Positions 11,769-21,570 of a stretch of DNA of 64,000 nucleotides are shown in pieces. This stretch comes from Romanomermis culicivorax (taxonomy: Eukaryota > Nematoda > Enoplea > Mermithida > Mermithidae). Position numbers and translations under genes: made by a program. The DNA lies in assembly GCA_963922205.1 (NCBI GenBank), contig CAWUHX010000162.1:558001-622000 (forward strand), written 5' to 3'. Below the pieces are notes generated by a model. It was given only the letters and a program-made list of their open reading frames with translations. It did not search any database and was not told where the DNA came from. Position 1 is the first letter of the stretch, and the number at the start of each line of letters is the position of its first letter.

Positions 11769-12010
11769 TCTGTTTTTCTTGAAATGCTTCCAAATAATGA
11801 AGGTGGAGAGCAAGTAGTATTTCAGATTTTTGCGATTTTCTGATGAACAATAGTTCATGTAGGACTGGAAATTTGTGAACATACTGATCTAACCTTTACC
11901 AATTTTTCGAGTGAAAAATTTTACAGTCAGAACTTTAAGTAAACGATTTTGACGGCAGTACGGATTTGTGTCACTTTTCTATTCGGAAGCATTTTATAAA
12001 AAACAGACTA
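11766..12010 (+). mobile_element. MITE family A nested in integrase, 245 bp
   Basis: Inverted termini TAGTCTGTTTTT flank a non-coding core, with TA on both sides (11764-11765 and 12011-12012). Excising the element with one TA leaves the integrase frame open across the junction, which confirms insertion into a formerly continuous frame. It is the same length as the copy at 3854-4098. Confidence 0.93.
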
Positions 12011-12948
12011 TAGGTCCATTCGACATTGTATCTGTGGACCTAGTAGGAATTTCGCCTTTGGGAGAAAGAATGCCTTATGTTATAGTTTTTCAGGACTATT
12101 TCACAAAATGGGTTGAAGCTGAAATGATCCCAGATCAATCAGCAAATTCAGTTGTGAATGCATTCTTAGAAGCTATAATATTTAGGCATGGAACACCAAC
12201 GAAACTCTTAAGTGACAATGGATCTTGTTTTACTTCGGATTTAATGAAATCAGTTTGTGATTTATTAGAGTGTAAGAAGATCTTCACTATTGCTTACCAC
12301 CCTCAGGGTAATGGTATGGTAGAGAGGTTCAACCAAACTCTAATAAAACAACTGAGAAAAGTAGCTATCGGTGAACCGGATAGCTGGCCAAGATATCTCA
12401 AATCAGTGGTCTTTGCCTACAATGCTACCCCACATGCAGTGACGAAGGCCTCGCCATTTGCATTGTTACGGGGCCATGAGGCAAAGTTCGGGATGAATTT
12501 GTCAAAAGCCCTTAAAATAGTAATGCCCATGAATTATGAGGCATACCAATTCATCCTAACAGACCACTTAACCAGGCTTTATGGTATTATTGCCGAAAAT
12601 ATCCAGAAAGCAGCGGAAGCTAGCAAAAGATATTTCGACAAGAAAATTAAAACCTCGGTTTTTAAAGAAAATGATTGGGTACTTCTTAAAGTTGATAAGC
12701 AAAAGAAACTAGGCTTAACTTTGGAAGGACCCTTCATTATAACTGATGTTTCCAGGTTAGAAGATAATGTCATAACAATCGCACGTTATGATAATCTTTT
12801 GCTACGGCAAAAGGTTTCAGCAAGTAGGCTGAAAATTTTTCGCTACGAGACTACACGATGGCAGAACTACGTAAAAAATCGATCGAATCATCTTACTGTA
12901 CCTTCGCAATTAGTGGAGAGTAGTGCGACGCCCGATGTAGTTTCGTAG
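12011..12948 (+). pseudogene. pol: Integrase catalytic core and C-terminus
   Basis: This is the continuation of integrase after the nested MITE. The DDE triad is visible: SVDLVG near 12032, SDNGSCFTS near 12212, and HPQGNGMVERFNQ near 12300 with the Glu. The C-terminal part, near 12650-12850, is a basic small beta-type DNA-binding region (KENDWVLLKVDK, then LTLEGPFIITDV). It ends at TAG 12946-12948. No chromodomain is evident. The separate open frame is a product of the MITE break and is not an independent gene. Confidence 0.88.
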
Positions 12949-14146
12949 CGGCAAAATCTGCCGATTTGCGTGTGTTTATTTTGTATATTTAATAAATATT
13001 TATTCCAATTGTGTTTTGTAACAGTTAAAATCCGTTTTCATATTTTTTGATATGTAGGATTGTGTTTTAACGGAGCAGGGGAAAAGCTTTTAAAGCGAAA
13101 GACCCGTTTTCGTACAATTTTTCAATTTACAACTTCTTGGTTAACACTTCAAAATCATTCCAAATTTTCAAAAGTCGTGTCCCGCGTCTGCTCTTAAATT
13201 TTCAAATCTTTTTCGAAAACATTGTGAACGGAAGAGCCCTCCCGTGAGGTAATTTGCAGCCACAAGGGAATAGACTGTAAATGTTTTATACATCTGTCTA
13301 CTTTTCACAGCTGCAAATCCGGTTTAAAAAAATTTTTAAAATTATTTTGGTGCGAAGAATCGGGCCCAAAAAAAAATTTTTCGAATGGGTACGCCGAACG
13401 AGTGTACTCGGACATACAACGCGACGGACGACGAAGTCCAGTTTGGGGAGCCGCACCCGCGGCAAAATAATCGATATTTTTTGGTCGACGGTAAGCAACC
13501 ATTTTATATTTGTAAATAGTTAGGTAAGAAAATGAGCGGAGGTTACGCTCGTCAGGGGTGTTTTGTAAGACTGTCTCTGTGCCCTTTGTCGGACGAGCTA
13601 CCAACTGGGAGTTGAGAAATAAACACAAAAATTAGGTAGAAGGGGGTGGCAAGGGCCGAACCTAGGTGATCTGAAAAAGACTTCGGTCGAATTAGGTGAT
13701 CCGATTAGGGGAGGTTTTTGTCATTCCCGCTCCCTCTGGTTTCTGCAAAGCGGCGAAGAAGGGGATTAGCAGAAATTAGTCGCGGAGATCAGAGTTGTGA
13801 TCAATTAAGCGCTGATCGAATAGCAAGAGTGTGTAGGGTTAGAGTGAAAAACACCTAATTTCAAATATTTTTGCCTATCAATTTTGGTTTCTATAAAGGG
13901 ACACCCAACGGCCAGAAAGGCTAAATATCAAGTTCCCACTCCAAAAATTTCAAAAGTTCAAAAGTTAAAACGGTGTTCTGCACAAGGTGCTAGAGTTTTC
14001 CCCAAAGATTAAAGGAGTAGTAGTGGGTAAAGTTACCCAAAGAGTTCAAAAAGGGTCACGAAAATGCACATAAAGAGTTAGTAGAGTATGTCTGTGTAAA
14101 AATTTAAATCTCTCCTGGATTTTTAGACCACAACATCCGTCGGGCA
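12949..14146 (+). other. Non-coding spacer between pol and the third ORF
   Basis: No domain-bearing frame is seen. A possible splice acceptor (TCCTGGATTTTTAG) ends at 14126, 21 bases before the ATG of the third ORF. Confidence 0.5.
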
Positions 14147-14899
14147 ATGTGGATAGCAGAGTTAGAAAGGTGGTTTTTTGCCACTTTTGAGTTCTGGCCA
14201 ACCAACCCTATCGAGCCGATAATTGTTCCCATGGGAAGTGTGGAAAGGGTGGTAAAACACCTAGAAAGCAGCACTTTCCGAGGCATGAACATTGTCGGCT
14301 TCGATGTAGAGAAGGTGAACCGCGAGGACGCTAGAAAGCTATTTAGGTGGGGGTTCAAAAACGAAAAAGGCAACCAGTTTGCCAGATTAGTTTCGTTCGC
14401 CCACCTAAATGGCAAAACATTCGTAATCGATTTAACGTTGCTGCAAGAGCAAGAGTGGAACATCTTGTTACACTTTTTATGCTCAGCGACATTGTTAGTC
14501 GGTTACGCCGTTTTGGAGGACATAGTGTCAATTGTCAACGTCCGTGGATGTGGAAAAAGCACCGATGGTCGCGACTTGTCTGACGCGATTAGATGTAGTA
14601 TCAAAGATGGAAATCTTGGAAGATACTATGATCTAAGCGTCATGGCAAAGCAGATCATGGGAAGCGAGATTACCAAATCCAGGAAAGCAGGAATCTGCCC
14701 TGAGACATTGAAATTGAAAGGCCTCTTTGCCGAAATGTATTTGGCTGACATCAGTCCTCACCAGACTGATTTCAGTCTTTTGCGTAATAGACAAAGTGTG
14801 GCCAAAGAAAGAGTCCCAGAAGAGATACTGCAGTACGCTGGTACAATGCATACTTTTCACTGGCAATTTTTATGGGGGCATTTCACTATGGGTATGTGA
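14147..14899 (+). pseudogene. Third ORF, N-terminal DEDDy 3'-5' exonuclease-like domain
   Basis: This 250-codon frame starts at ATG and shows the DnaQ/RNase D-WRN exonuclease layout. Exo I is IVGFDVEKV (Asp53, Glu55). After a strand, FVIDL, Exo II is LLVGYAVLEDIVSIV (Asp125). A DLSVMAKQIMG segment like the LxxLAKxxLG of this family follows at ~162-171. Exo III begins EILQYAGT (Tyr230). A one-base loss at about 14845 then shifts the frame exactly where the fourth acidic residue is expected. The next frame continues with the expected AYFSLAIF helix. The family trims 3' ends of RNA or single-stranded DNA using two metal ions. A host-derived or laterally captured domain is likely. DEDDy third ORFs are known from bdelloid rotifer LTR elements. 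This is not an env: there is no signal peptide or membrane span. Confidence 0.75.
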
Positions 14900-15807
14900 T
14901 TGAGCTATGTGGGGGAGTTGCCAACTTTCCTCACGATATAGTCGATCCATCCCAGATTGAAATTCTTTCATATAAATTCTATCAGTTCTACTCATATATA
15001 GTTACGGATTACAAACTACGTAACTTTGTGGGTACACCTGATATTGTGGTTAGGCAGCCCGAGGCTACCTACCGCATGATGCGCCAGGAAATGTATGCAA
15101 GGTGGGACGCGCAAGTGCAAGAAATAGGGCCTAATTTTCGTTGCCATCGGGACATCTGCAATCCTAGGAAAGGGAAAGAAAATTTGCCGTGGCGAGGCAT
15201 CTATCCAGGTGCTTATCGTCAGGGTAAAAAATTAAAGCCCAATTCCTATGATGAAGCAAGTGATCCCGACGATGACGAAATGATCAGGCCTGAACAGCAC
15301 TTGTCGGCCAAGGATAGGTTGCGCATGCAGTTAGTAGAGGAAATGGTGCAAGGGAAGCAGTATCATGAGCTCACGCAGCCAGCGTCCTTAGTTTAGTTCA
15401 TTGACACAGCAAGGAAAGTTGTCAAACTGCCCCAGGATCGTCAAAAGCAAGCACTACTAGATGCCCTAAAAAACCATCTGGTTCATGTGCCTATTGATAT
15501 TGATCCTGGAGTGGGTTATTTTGACAAAGATCACTGGAAGCCTCAGCTGGTGGAGTATGCTAAGGCATTTGAGGAAAAGCGGTTCTCAGAACTGTAAGCT
15601 GCTTGTGCCTTAGTCCCGCTGGCCTTTCACGTGATCTGCCCCCATAGCAGAAAAGAACTGGACTTTGTAATGGCCGAAATGTTTAGTTACAGGTTCATTA
15701 CATCGTTCAGCCCAGAGCTACAGGGCAAGATAAAGGAAATTGCTTGGCGGTCAGACGAAAGATTGTCCCATTATCTTTTGTTTTGGCGAAAACTCTTCCA
15801 AACATAG
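14848..15807 (+). pseudogene. Third ORF, middle part A, of unknown function
   Basis: The second frame continues the exonuclease end and then encodes ~300 residues of unrecognised protein. It is interrupted by TAG at 15394-15396 and TAA at 15595-15597, and is closed by TAG at 15805-15807. Coding-like reading across both stops indicates one ancestral frame. Both internal stops could derive from Gln codons by a single C-to-T change. Motifs are not diagnostic: a basic Lys-Arg stretch near 15170-15240, an Asp/Glu cluster near 15250-15280 and Gln-rich helices. No membrane segment is seen. Confidence 0.6.
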
Positions 15808-16217
15808 AGTATGAGGTACCCCGCAAAGGTGCTGGAATATATGTTTGGATGAATTGATTCAGATTTATGCCCATTCGATTAAGGTTATGGAAGAATACAG
15901 ATGTGTGCGCGCCGATCCCTGGCAGCCCTGACACAATAACTATGGACAGTAGTAAGAGCTATAGCTCAAATCCGTATTATTATGTTAGGTTCTACCATAT
16001 CGAGCTAGCACAAAGAACGCCTTCATTAAGATATGGGGTAACCTGGCAAACCAAAATCGACAAGGTTGGAGACGTCTATGGGTCATTGGTGGAAAATAGG
16101 GAGTATACTATAGCCTTCCCTAAAAAGATCTTCGACTATAGACCTCTGGCCTCAGATTTACCGGGAATTCAGCACACATATAGTTATAAAGGGGTGAAGG
16201 TACTGTCACCAAATTAG
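15808..16217 (+). pseudogene. Third ORF, middle part B, frameshifted
   Basis: Coding-like reading moves to another frame around 15785-15810, crosses a TGA near 15855, and runs to 16217. The segment is rich in Tyr, Pro and Arg and matches no family I recognise. Its position between two stretches of the same decayed third region makes it part of that protein. It is not treated as a separate gene. Confidence 0.5.
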
Positions 16218-18211
16218 CTGGCAAGATTAGTCCCATCAAGACTGATAGTCTGAAAGGTGAGGACAAACAGCAAGCTGATGTAGGTGTTGTTGAGTTTCCG
16301 ATATTTTCAGGTCAGGAAGTCCAAACGTCGGAAAGCGAGATCTTCAGTGATGCAGTGGGACTGCCGACTGAAGATGAATCGCCAGACCAAGGACTTGAGG
16401 ATGAGGATGTGACTGAGCTGTCGGAAGAAGAGCAGCAGCAAGAGCAATCGGTTCCGGCAACGGAACTGATGCAAGCTCAAACTGCTCAGACGCAGTCCGA
16501 ACTCGACAACCAGCATCGATTAGAAGTTATTCTAAAGATGGAAGAGGAGGTGAAGGAAAGAATTTGACTCCAATGCGAATTAATGGAGGAAGAATTGGCG
16601 AAGAACACGGCGATTTACAACGAAAAACTTCGTCAAATGTCAATTCAATTCGGACTCCAAAAGGATGATACCGCAGCGCCCGAAGTGGAAACGAAAGTAG
16701 TCGTATTAGAGCCACCATCGCCAATGAAGGTAGACGACAATATGGCCTCCAATAAGCTCGTTATTGACGAAACGCCCGACTCGGAGATGACGGAGAGCAA
16801 GGAGGTAATAGCGTTCTCAGCTGATGGGGGTGTTCCAGGTTTGTATTCAGCCAAAGTCGTTCAGAGTATGAGAGAAAAAGGGTGGAACGACGAAAAAATA
16901 TTATTTATGGCTGAAAGGAAAAAGAAAATGAGAGTGAAAGAGAAGGAAAGGAGGAAGAAGGGTATTAAGGGAGCAAAAGCAGAAGCGAAAGAGGAAGACA
17001 GAAAGACGGCGACTTCGTCCGTCATATCGACCTCAACTTCTACGATTACCTCCACTACTACCCCCACTTCTCAAATTACTTCTACTTCAACTGGAACACC
17101 ATCATTGGCTACATCTTCAGTGGCAACTGCAACTCAAGATAGTACATCCAAGACTAGTCGAACTTCAGGCGCAATAGGCCTTGCGATGGGGAAACCGATG
17201 CCGAAAGGTCAGGCAAAACCCAGCAAGGACCAAAAACCAGGAGTGGCAGCTAGTCAAGTGCAAGTGGCTGGTCTCAGTAAAATTAAGCAGGCACAGGCTG
17301 CTCAGGCAACTGAAACGCCAGAAGTGACTGCGGAAAAATTCAAGGACAGTCTCTTGGACTTCTGGGATGTCTATCAACCAAAAGCCAGAGAATCTGGCCC
17401 AATATCATTTTTCACGAGTGCAGTGGCCAAGTATTTTGCTTTCGAGCAATTTGAGTCAGAAAGGGTGTTCTTCATGGTAAATGATGCCATTAGGGAAATC
17501 TACCGGGATTACGAACAACAGTTCAGGATCCAGGGAGCTTTTCTCCATGATCGGACCAATTTACCTGAAGAGCTCTGGGAAAGCGTCATGTATTACTTTC
17601 TCCCCAGGTGGCTCAAGACGGAGAGAGCACCTGATGCGTTTTCCTCGGTCAGGTATTTGGTTATGATGCTATTCCTCGTGTTGGAATGCGCCCCGCTATC
17701 CCCGATGCATATTGGAAACATTTATGCCAGGGCGATGGTGGCGGCAAATAACCGACTGTTGAGGGTGTATAATAACCACGATACCCCCTTGGAATACAAA
17801 ACGGCCTTTCGATCCGTGATGCTTAGTAGCAATCACCAGGTCGGAGTGATGGGAGCCAAAAGAAACGCCAGTTCAGACTTGCAAAGCTCTGTTAAATTCA
17901 GTAAAGCTCAAGACGGAAAAACTGGTGCTACTTTGAAGGTTCCCGGACCTCAAGGCCAGGGTCAAGGCCAAGGAAGCCAGGAAATAGCTCCAAGTACGCA
18001 AGGAAAGGTGCAAAAGACTGGTAACGGCAGCCGAGGCCAGTTTCAGTTCCATAACCCCAACAGGGGTGGTCGTGGAGCAGTGCGTGGCAGAGGTGCTGCG
18101 CCTCAGGTGCAAGGTAGAGGAGGCCAGCAGGGCCAATGGGTATGGAGACCTTACGGAGGTCGTGGAGGAGCCCATAGAGGGGCGCAAGGAGGTGGCGGGC
18201 CGCAACAGTAA
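16218..18211 (+). pseudogene. Third ORF, C-terminal part with RGG-rich tail
   Basis: One frame carries an acidic Glu/Gln-rich region (~16300-16560) and a single TGA at 16565-16567, which could be a C-to-T change from CGA. An uninterrupted 542-codon stretch (16583-18211) follows. It begins with charged helices and a Lys/Arg-rich segment, then a Ser/Thr-rich linker at ~17010-17160. Next is a ~190-residue globular, helix-rich block with many aromatics (~17340-17880). It ends in a Gln/Gly and RGG-box tail ([11 protein letters not shown] and similar). The tail resembles that of the element's Gag and suggests RNA binding. The globular block could be a second capsid-like fold, but I cannot assign it. 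It lies directly upstream of the 3' untranslated part. Confidence 0.65.
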
Positions 18212-19030
18212 TTTAGCCGCAAGGTTTTTGGCCTTAAAATATCGTTTTTCGCATTTATTTTGGATAAAAAACAAAATACAAAAAAAATATAAAACCACAA
18301 AAATACAAAAAAAATACAAAATACAAAATACAAAAAAAATTTTTTTTTTAATTGTCGCCTGCTTTAAAATTTTTATTTGTTTTCGTACCTCGCATTGCCA
18401 AAACGGGCATGTAAAAAATTTATTTTTTCACCTAACCTCGGTTATAATCTCGCCTTATTTTTTTTTTGCTCAATCGATGCGTCCGAGAGATTTGATTTTT
18501 TTTTGTTGTGATACTCGTACTAATGTACATATTTTGTAGTTTATTTAGATATTCAAAAATTTTTTTTTTGGCGAGGGCAACGTTGGAAAAAAGGCGGAGA
18601 CTTCACGGCGAAACACGCAACTGGAAAGAGATAGACAGATAAATGTTCTGTCCCTGGCATCCAGCATATGGCACGAAACGAAAGGTCACGGGATGGACGG
18701 CAACCGAAGACCCTCGGCCCTGGTGCAGGTCAAATTGGATTCGGCGGTAGGCCAACAAAGTCAAGCCGATGCGGAGTCGTCGATCCGTCGGCGTCCAGAC
18801 CAAGAGGTAGCGCACCCGGACAGCCTTGTGGACATTCCGGTATGCCTGGTAAAAGACTTGACGTAAGAGGGTGGTCATTCAGAAAGCTTTCCGCAAGGGG
18901 GCATGAATGACCAAAAAGGTTCAGAAAACTGCTTTGACTGTATTAGGGCCTGAAAAGGTTCCAAAATTGTCATTGCGGCGTAATATGAATCTTTTTAACC
19001 TCCCGTTGGTCAGTTTCGAGGCTCGAGGGA
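18212..19030 (+). other. 3' non-coding part of the retrotransposon
   Basis: An A-rich then T-rich stretch (18270-18560) is followed by ~470 bp of higher GC. The purine-rich AGGCTCGAGGGA directly before 19031 is a weak polypurine tract candidate. Confidence 0.45.
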
Positions 19031-19627
19031 TGTCGGGGATGGACATAGTCTATCTCCAGGTTGCGAAGAAATAGCCAAAGTCGACGCAAAATGCGTCAAC
19101 GCCGATTTGCATAGACACCACGCATTAATATGCCGGTCGTCTATGTTTTTGGTCATTCATTGATTGTTTGTTTATTTTATAATAAAGACAAATCGGCGGC
19201 CCAGTAGGGCAATTTTTATATTATTGTTATATTATTTTTTGTGGAGAATTTCCACCGGAAATACAACGACCCGCAGCCGGACAGCCTTTGGATTTCTCGC
19301 AGCGGAGGGAACGCAGGTTAAACCCCGGATTTCTGGAGAGCCACCCAGCGTGCAAGTCTACATTTACAACTCAGTTCTCGGCCTGACTTCTGAATTTGCC
19401 CCTGGTTTGAAGTTACTTGAGCTCAGGGTGTTATCTTATCTTCTGCAGTTCTTCGGGACGAAAGCAGGAGATCTTTGTTGATTTTGAGACTGACCGAACT
19501 GTTGCAAACTGATTCTACCTAAGGTTTCGGCCTGATTAGGTGAGTTAGCGAGTGACTGATTAGGTCTATTTTTGATACCAATTCCTTTATTATATTTCTC
19601 AACCTCAACACAAGTCTCATTTCAACA
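19031..19627 (+). repeat. 3' LTR
   Basis: 597 bp, the same length as the 5' copy, with about ten substitutions and no indels by eye. Three of the differences lie in CpG sites of the 5' LTR. It is followed by the ACCT duplication. Confidence 0.95.
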
Positions 19628-19631
19628 ACCT
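19628..19631. repeat. Right target-site duplication ACCT
   Basis: Identical to 5478-5481. Confidence 0.85.
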
Positions 19632-19890
19632 CACGTAAGCAATGAAGCATCGCTATGGCTAGAAAAGTTCAGAATCATGCATTTATCAGAAACATAGTTT
19701 ATTTTCATATTTTCTTCAAGGAAGATGGTAGATCTCACACTAAAGGAAAGACTCAACTGCAAGTATTCTAGGCGTATTGCTGCCCATGTCGATGGTACGA
19801 GCACATTCCAGAAATTTTAAGATACCTGTCATCGAAATTTACCTCAACTTTATGTTAGGCATCATAGATCATTGATGGTATATGTTCTCC

Positions 19891-20556
19891 GGGGGCCGGT
19901 TTCACAAAAAAGGTTTAAAATTGAGCTCGAGATTGTCTCGACCACAAAAAAAAATTTGTTTGAGTCGTGTCACTAACGTCGATATCATCCCGAGCTCGAG
20001 ATTATCTCGACGTCGAGATCACCTCGAGCTCGGGTAAGTCCGACATCGGTTTCAGTCACACATAAAAGTTAATGTTCTTATCGAGCAAGTTCGAGTCCGA
20101 ACTTTTTTGTTTTGTTTTTTACCCGCAGTCGTTAAATATGATTTTTTGCGCTATGAACCATAAGATCGTTACTTTTTTCAACTTGATTCCAATGTACAAA
20201 TGATGAAAGAATCAATAAGAATAAAAGGAGAGAACAAAAAATATTTCAAATTTATGTCCACCTTTTTACAACATTTAATTTTGTCCCGCCCGGACGTTAC
20301 TTTTTCATGCAGTACGAGTATGTGCACTCATGTTTTACATTTTTTCCAGGTTATTTTCCAAACACCCCTTGTTGTTTACAGTTTTTCTAACATATGTATT
20401 ACATCTGACATGAATGCCGTGCCACATTTTACGTGTTTTTATGATTATGGTGGAGATTATCTCGAGCTCAAGCTTAAACCTCAGGTTCAGCTAATCCCGA
20501 GCTCGATCTTTTTAGTGGAACCCAAAAAAGATGAAACCGACTTGGCCCTCAGCGGA
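19891..20556. mobile_element. Non-autonomous element rich in GAGCTCGAG inverted motifs
   Basis: The left end, GGCCGGTTTCAC...AATTGAGCTCGAGATT, mirrors the right end near 20490-20556, GAGCTCGATCTTT...GAAACCGACTTGGCC. Repeated GAGCTCGAGATNATCTCGA palindromes lie inside. Related sequence occurs near 3250-3390, 24758-25130 and 52597-52960. A 159-codon frame at 20200-20679 lies across it and is not taken as a gene. Confidence 0.55.
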
Positions 20557-21570
20557 GACGCAGTTTCAAGCACTTACCGACGTTGGGATGATCCCCATTT
20601 TCACTTAGTGAAACCAGCTCCAGATGAATGTTCTCAATTGTCAAATAAAAAAAGAGGGATAAAGATTTCTCATAAATGACGTGGCACGCCCTTCCTGGTT
20701 TTAAAAGTTCCTAACCATTTCACCTCAAAAGTTTGTTTGCGCCATTTTTAGAACGTAGGTCTTATAGAGTGTGACTAAAGCGTCTGGTCGATCGTTGAGA
20801 AATTTAAGCTTCACTTTCACGAACAACTGTCTGAAAGCTAAAAATTTACTACAGATTTGTGCAGCACTTTTTCGAGTGGGCAGATATTTTCAATGATTCT
20901 ACGTGTGTAAGCACATATATAAGAATGAAGTGAGAAACGTCGCTTACCTAATAATGATGGAGAAAGGTGCTTATTCAGAAAATATCCTTTTATTTTTATT
21001 AGCTATTCAGTTTTTGCTTCCAGTTCTACAACTGCTTTATAAAATTTGGTGTATGCATACTCCAAAGGCAATAATATTTAATTTTTTTCTCTACCTTAGA
21101 ATGCGGCGGTGCTCTGCGTTACTTTATTTTGTGTCGAATCTACGAGCATAAGGGAAAGTTGAATGTGAAAATAATTTTTGTAGTTATTCAGAATTGATGT
21201 AAATTACCAGAAATGTGCGAGTAATATTTTTTTATTCCTCAAATTTTGTTGATTGGCTATTTTGTACCGCTATATTTTTTAATCGTATGGTATAAATACC
21301 ACAGAAAGCTTTTATGTCCACTGTTCTGTTTGTACTACACCTATTTGTGCTAAACAAACGACCGGATTGAAATCGCTTACACATAAAAGTATTTTTTCTG
21401 TACTTGAATCTCAAACGTTTGTTTGTACAAGTTACAAACATTGCCAAAATTTTCTTTTGCACTCGATGCCATTTCCTTCGCGAAGCACAAAAAAGCATGC
21501 CCCGATGCTTGTGATTTTGAAGCTTAACCATGGAATCCGAGGAGGAACAGGTTTTTTCGTCGTAGCTTGA

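Larger units (their letters stand above)
5482..19627 (+). mobile_element. Ty3/gypsy-type LTR retrotransposon with an extra exonuclease/RGG third ORF
   Basis: This is a 14,146-bp element bounded by two 597-bp LTRs that begin TG and end CA. It is flanked by the ACCT duplication. The internal order is gag (6177-8249), then pol as protease, reverse transcriptase, RNase H and integrase (8261-12948), then ~1.2 kb non-coding, then a ~4-kb third coding region (14147-18211), then ~0.8 kb non-coding. The reverse transcriptase-RNase H-integrase order is that of Ty3/gypsy, not Ty1/copia. The LTRs differ at about ten positions by eye, seven of them transitions. Pol and the third region carry stops and frameshifts, so this copy is not autonomous as read. 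The size is large for the group because of the third region. Confidence 0.93.

Noticed and set aside
14147-18211. Third region as an env gene
   Set aside because: No signal peptide, fusion peptide, cleavage site or membrane anchor. The exonuclease motifs and RGG tail point elsewhere.
20200-20679. 159-codon plus-strand frame
   Set aside because: It overlaps a repeat made of GAGCTCGAG palindromes related to other copies in the window, with no protein-like motif.
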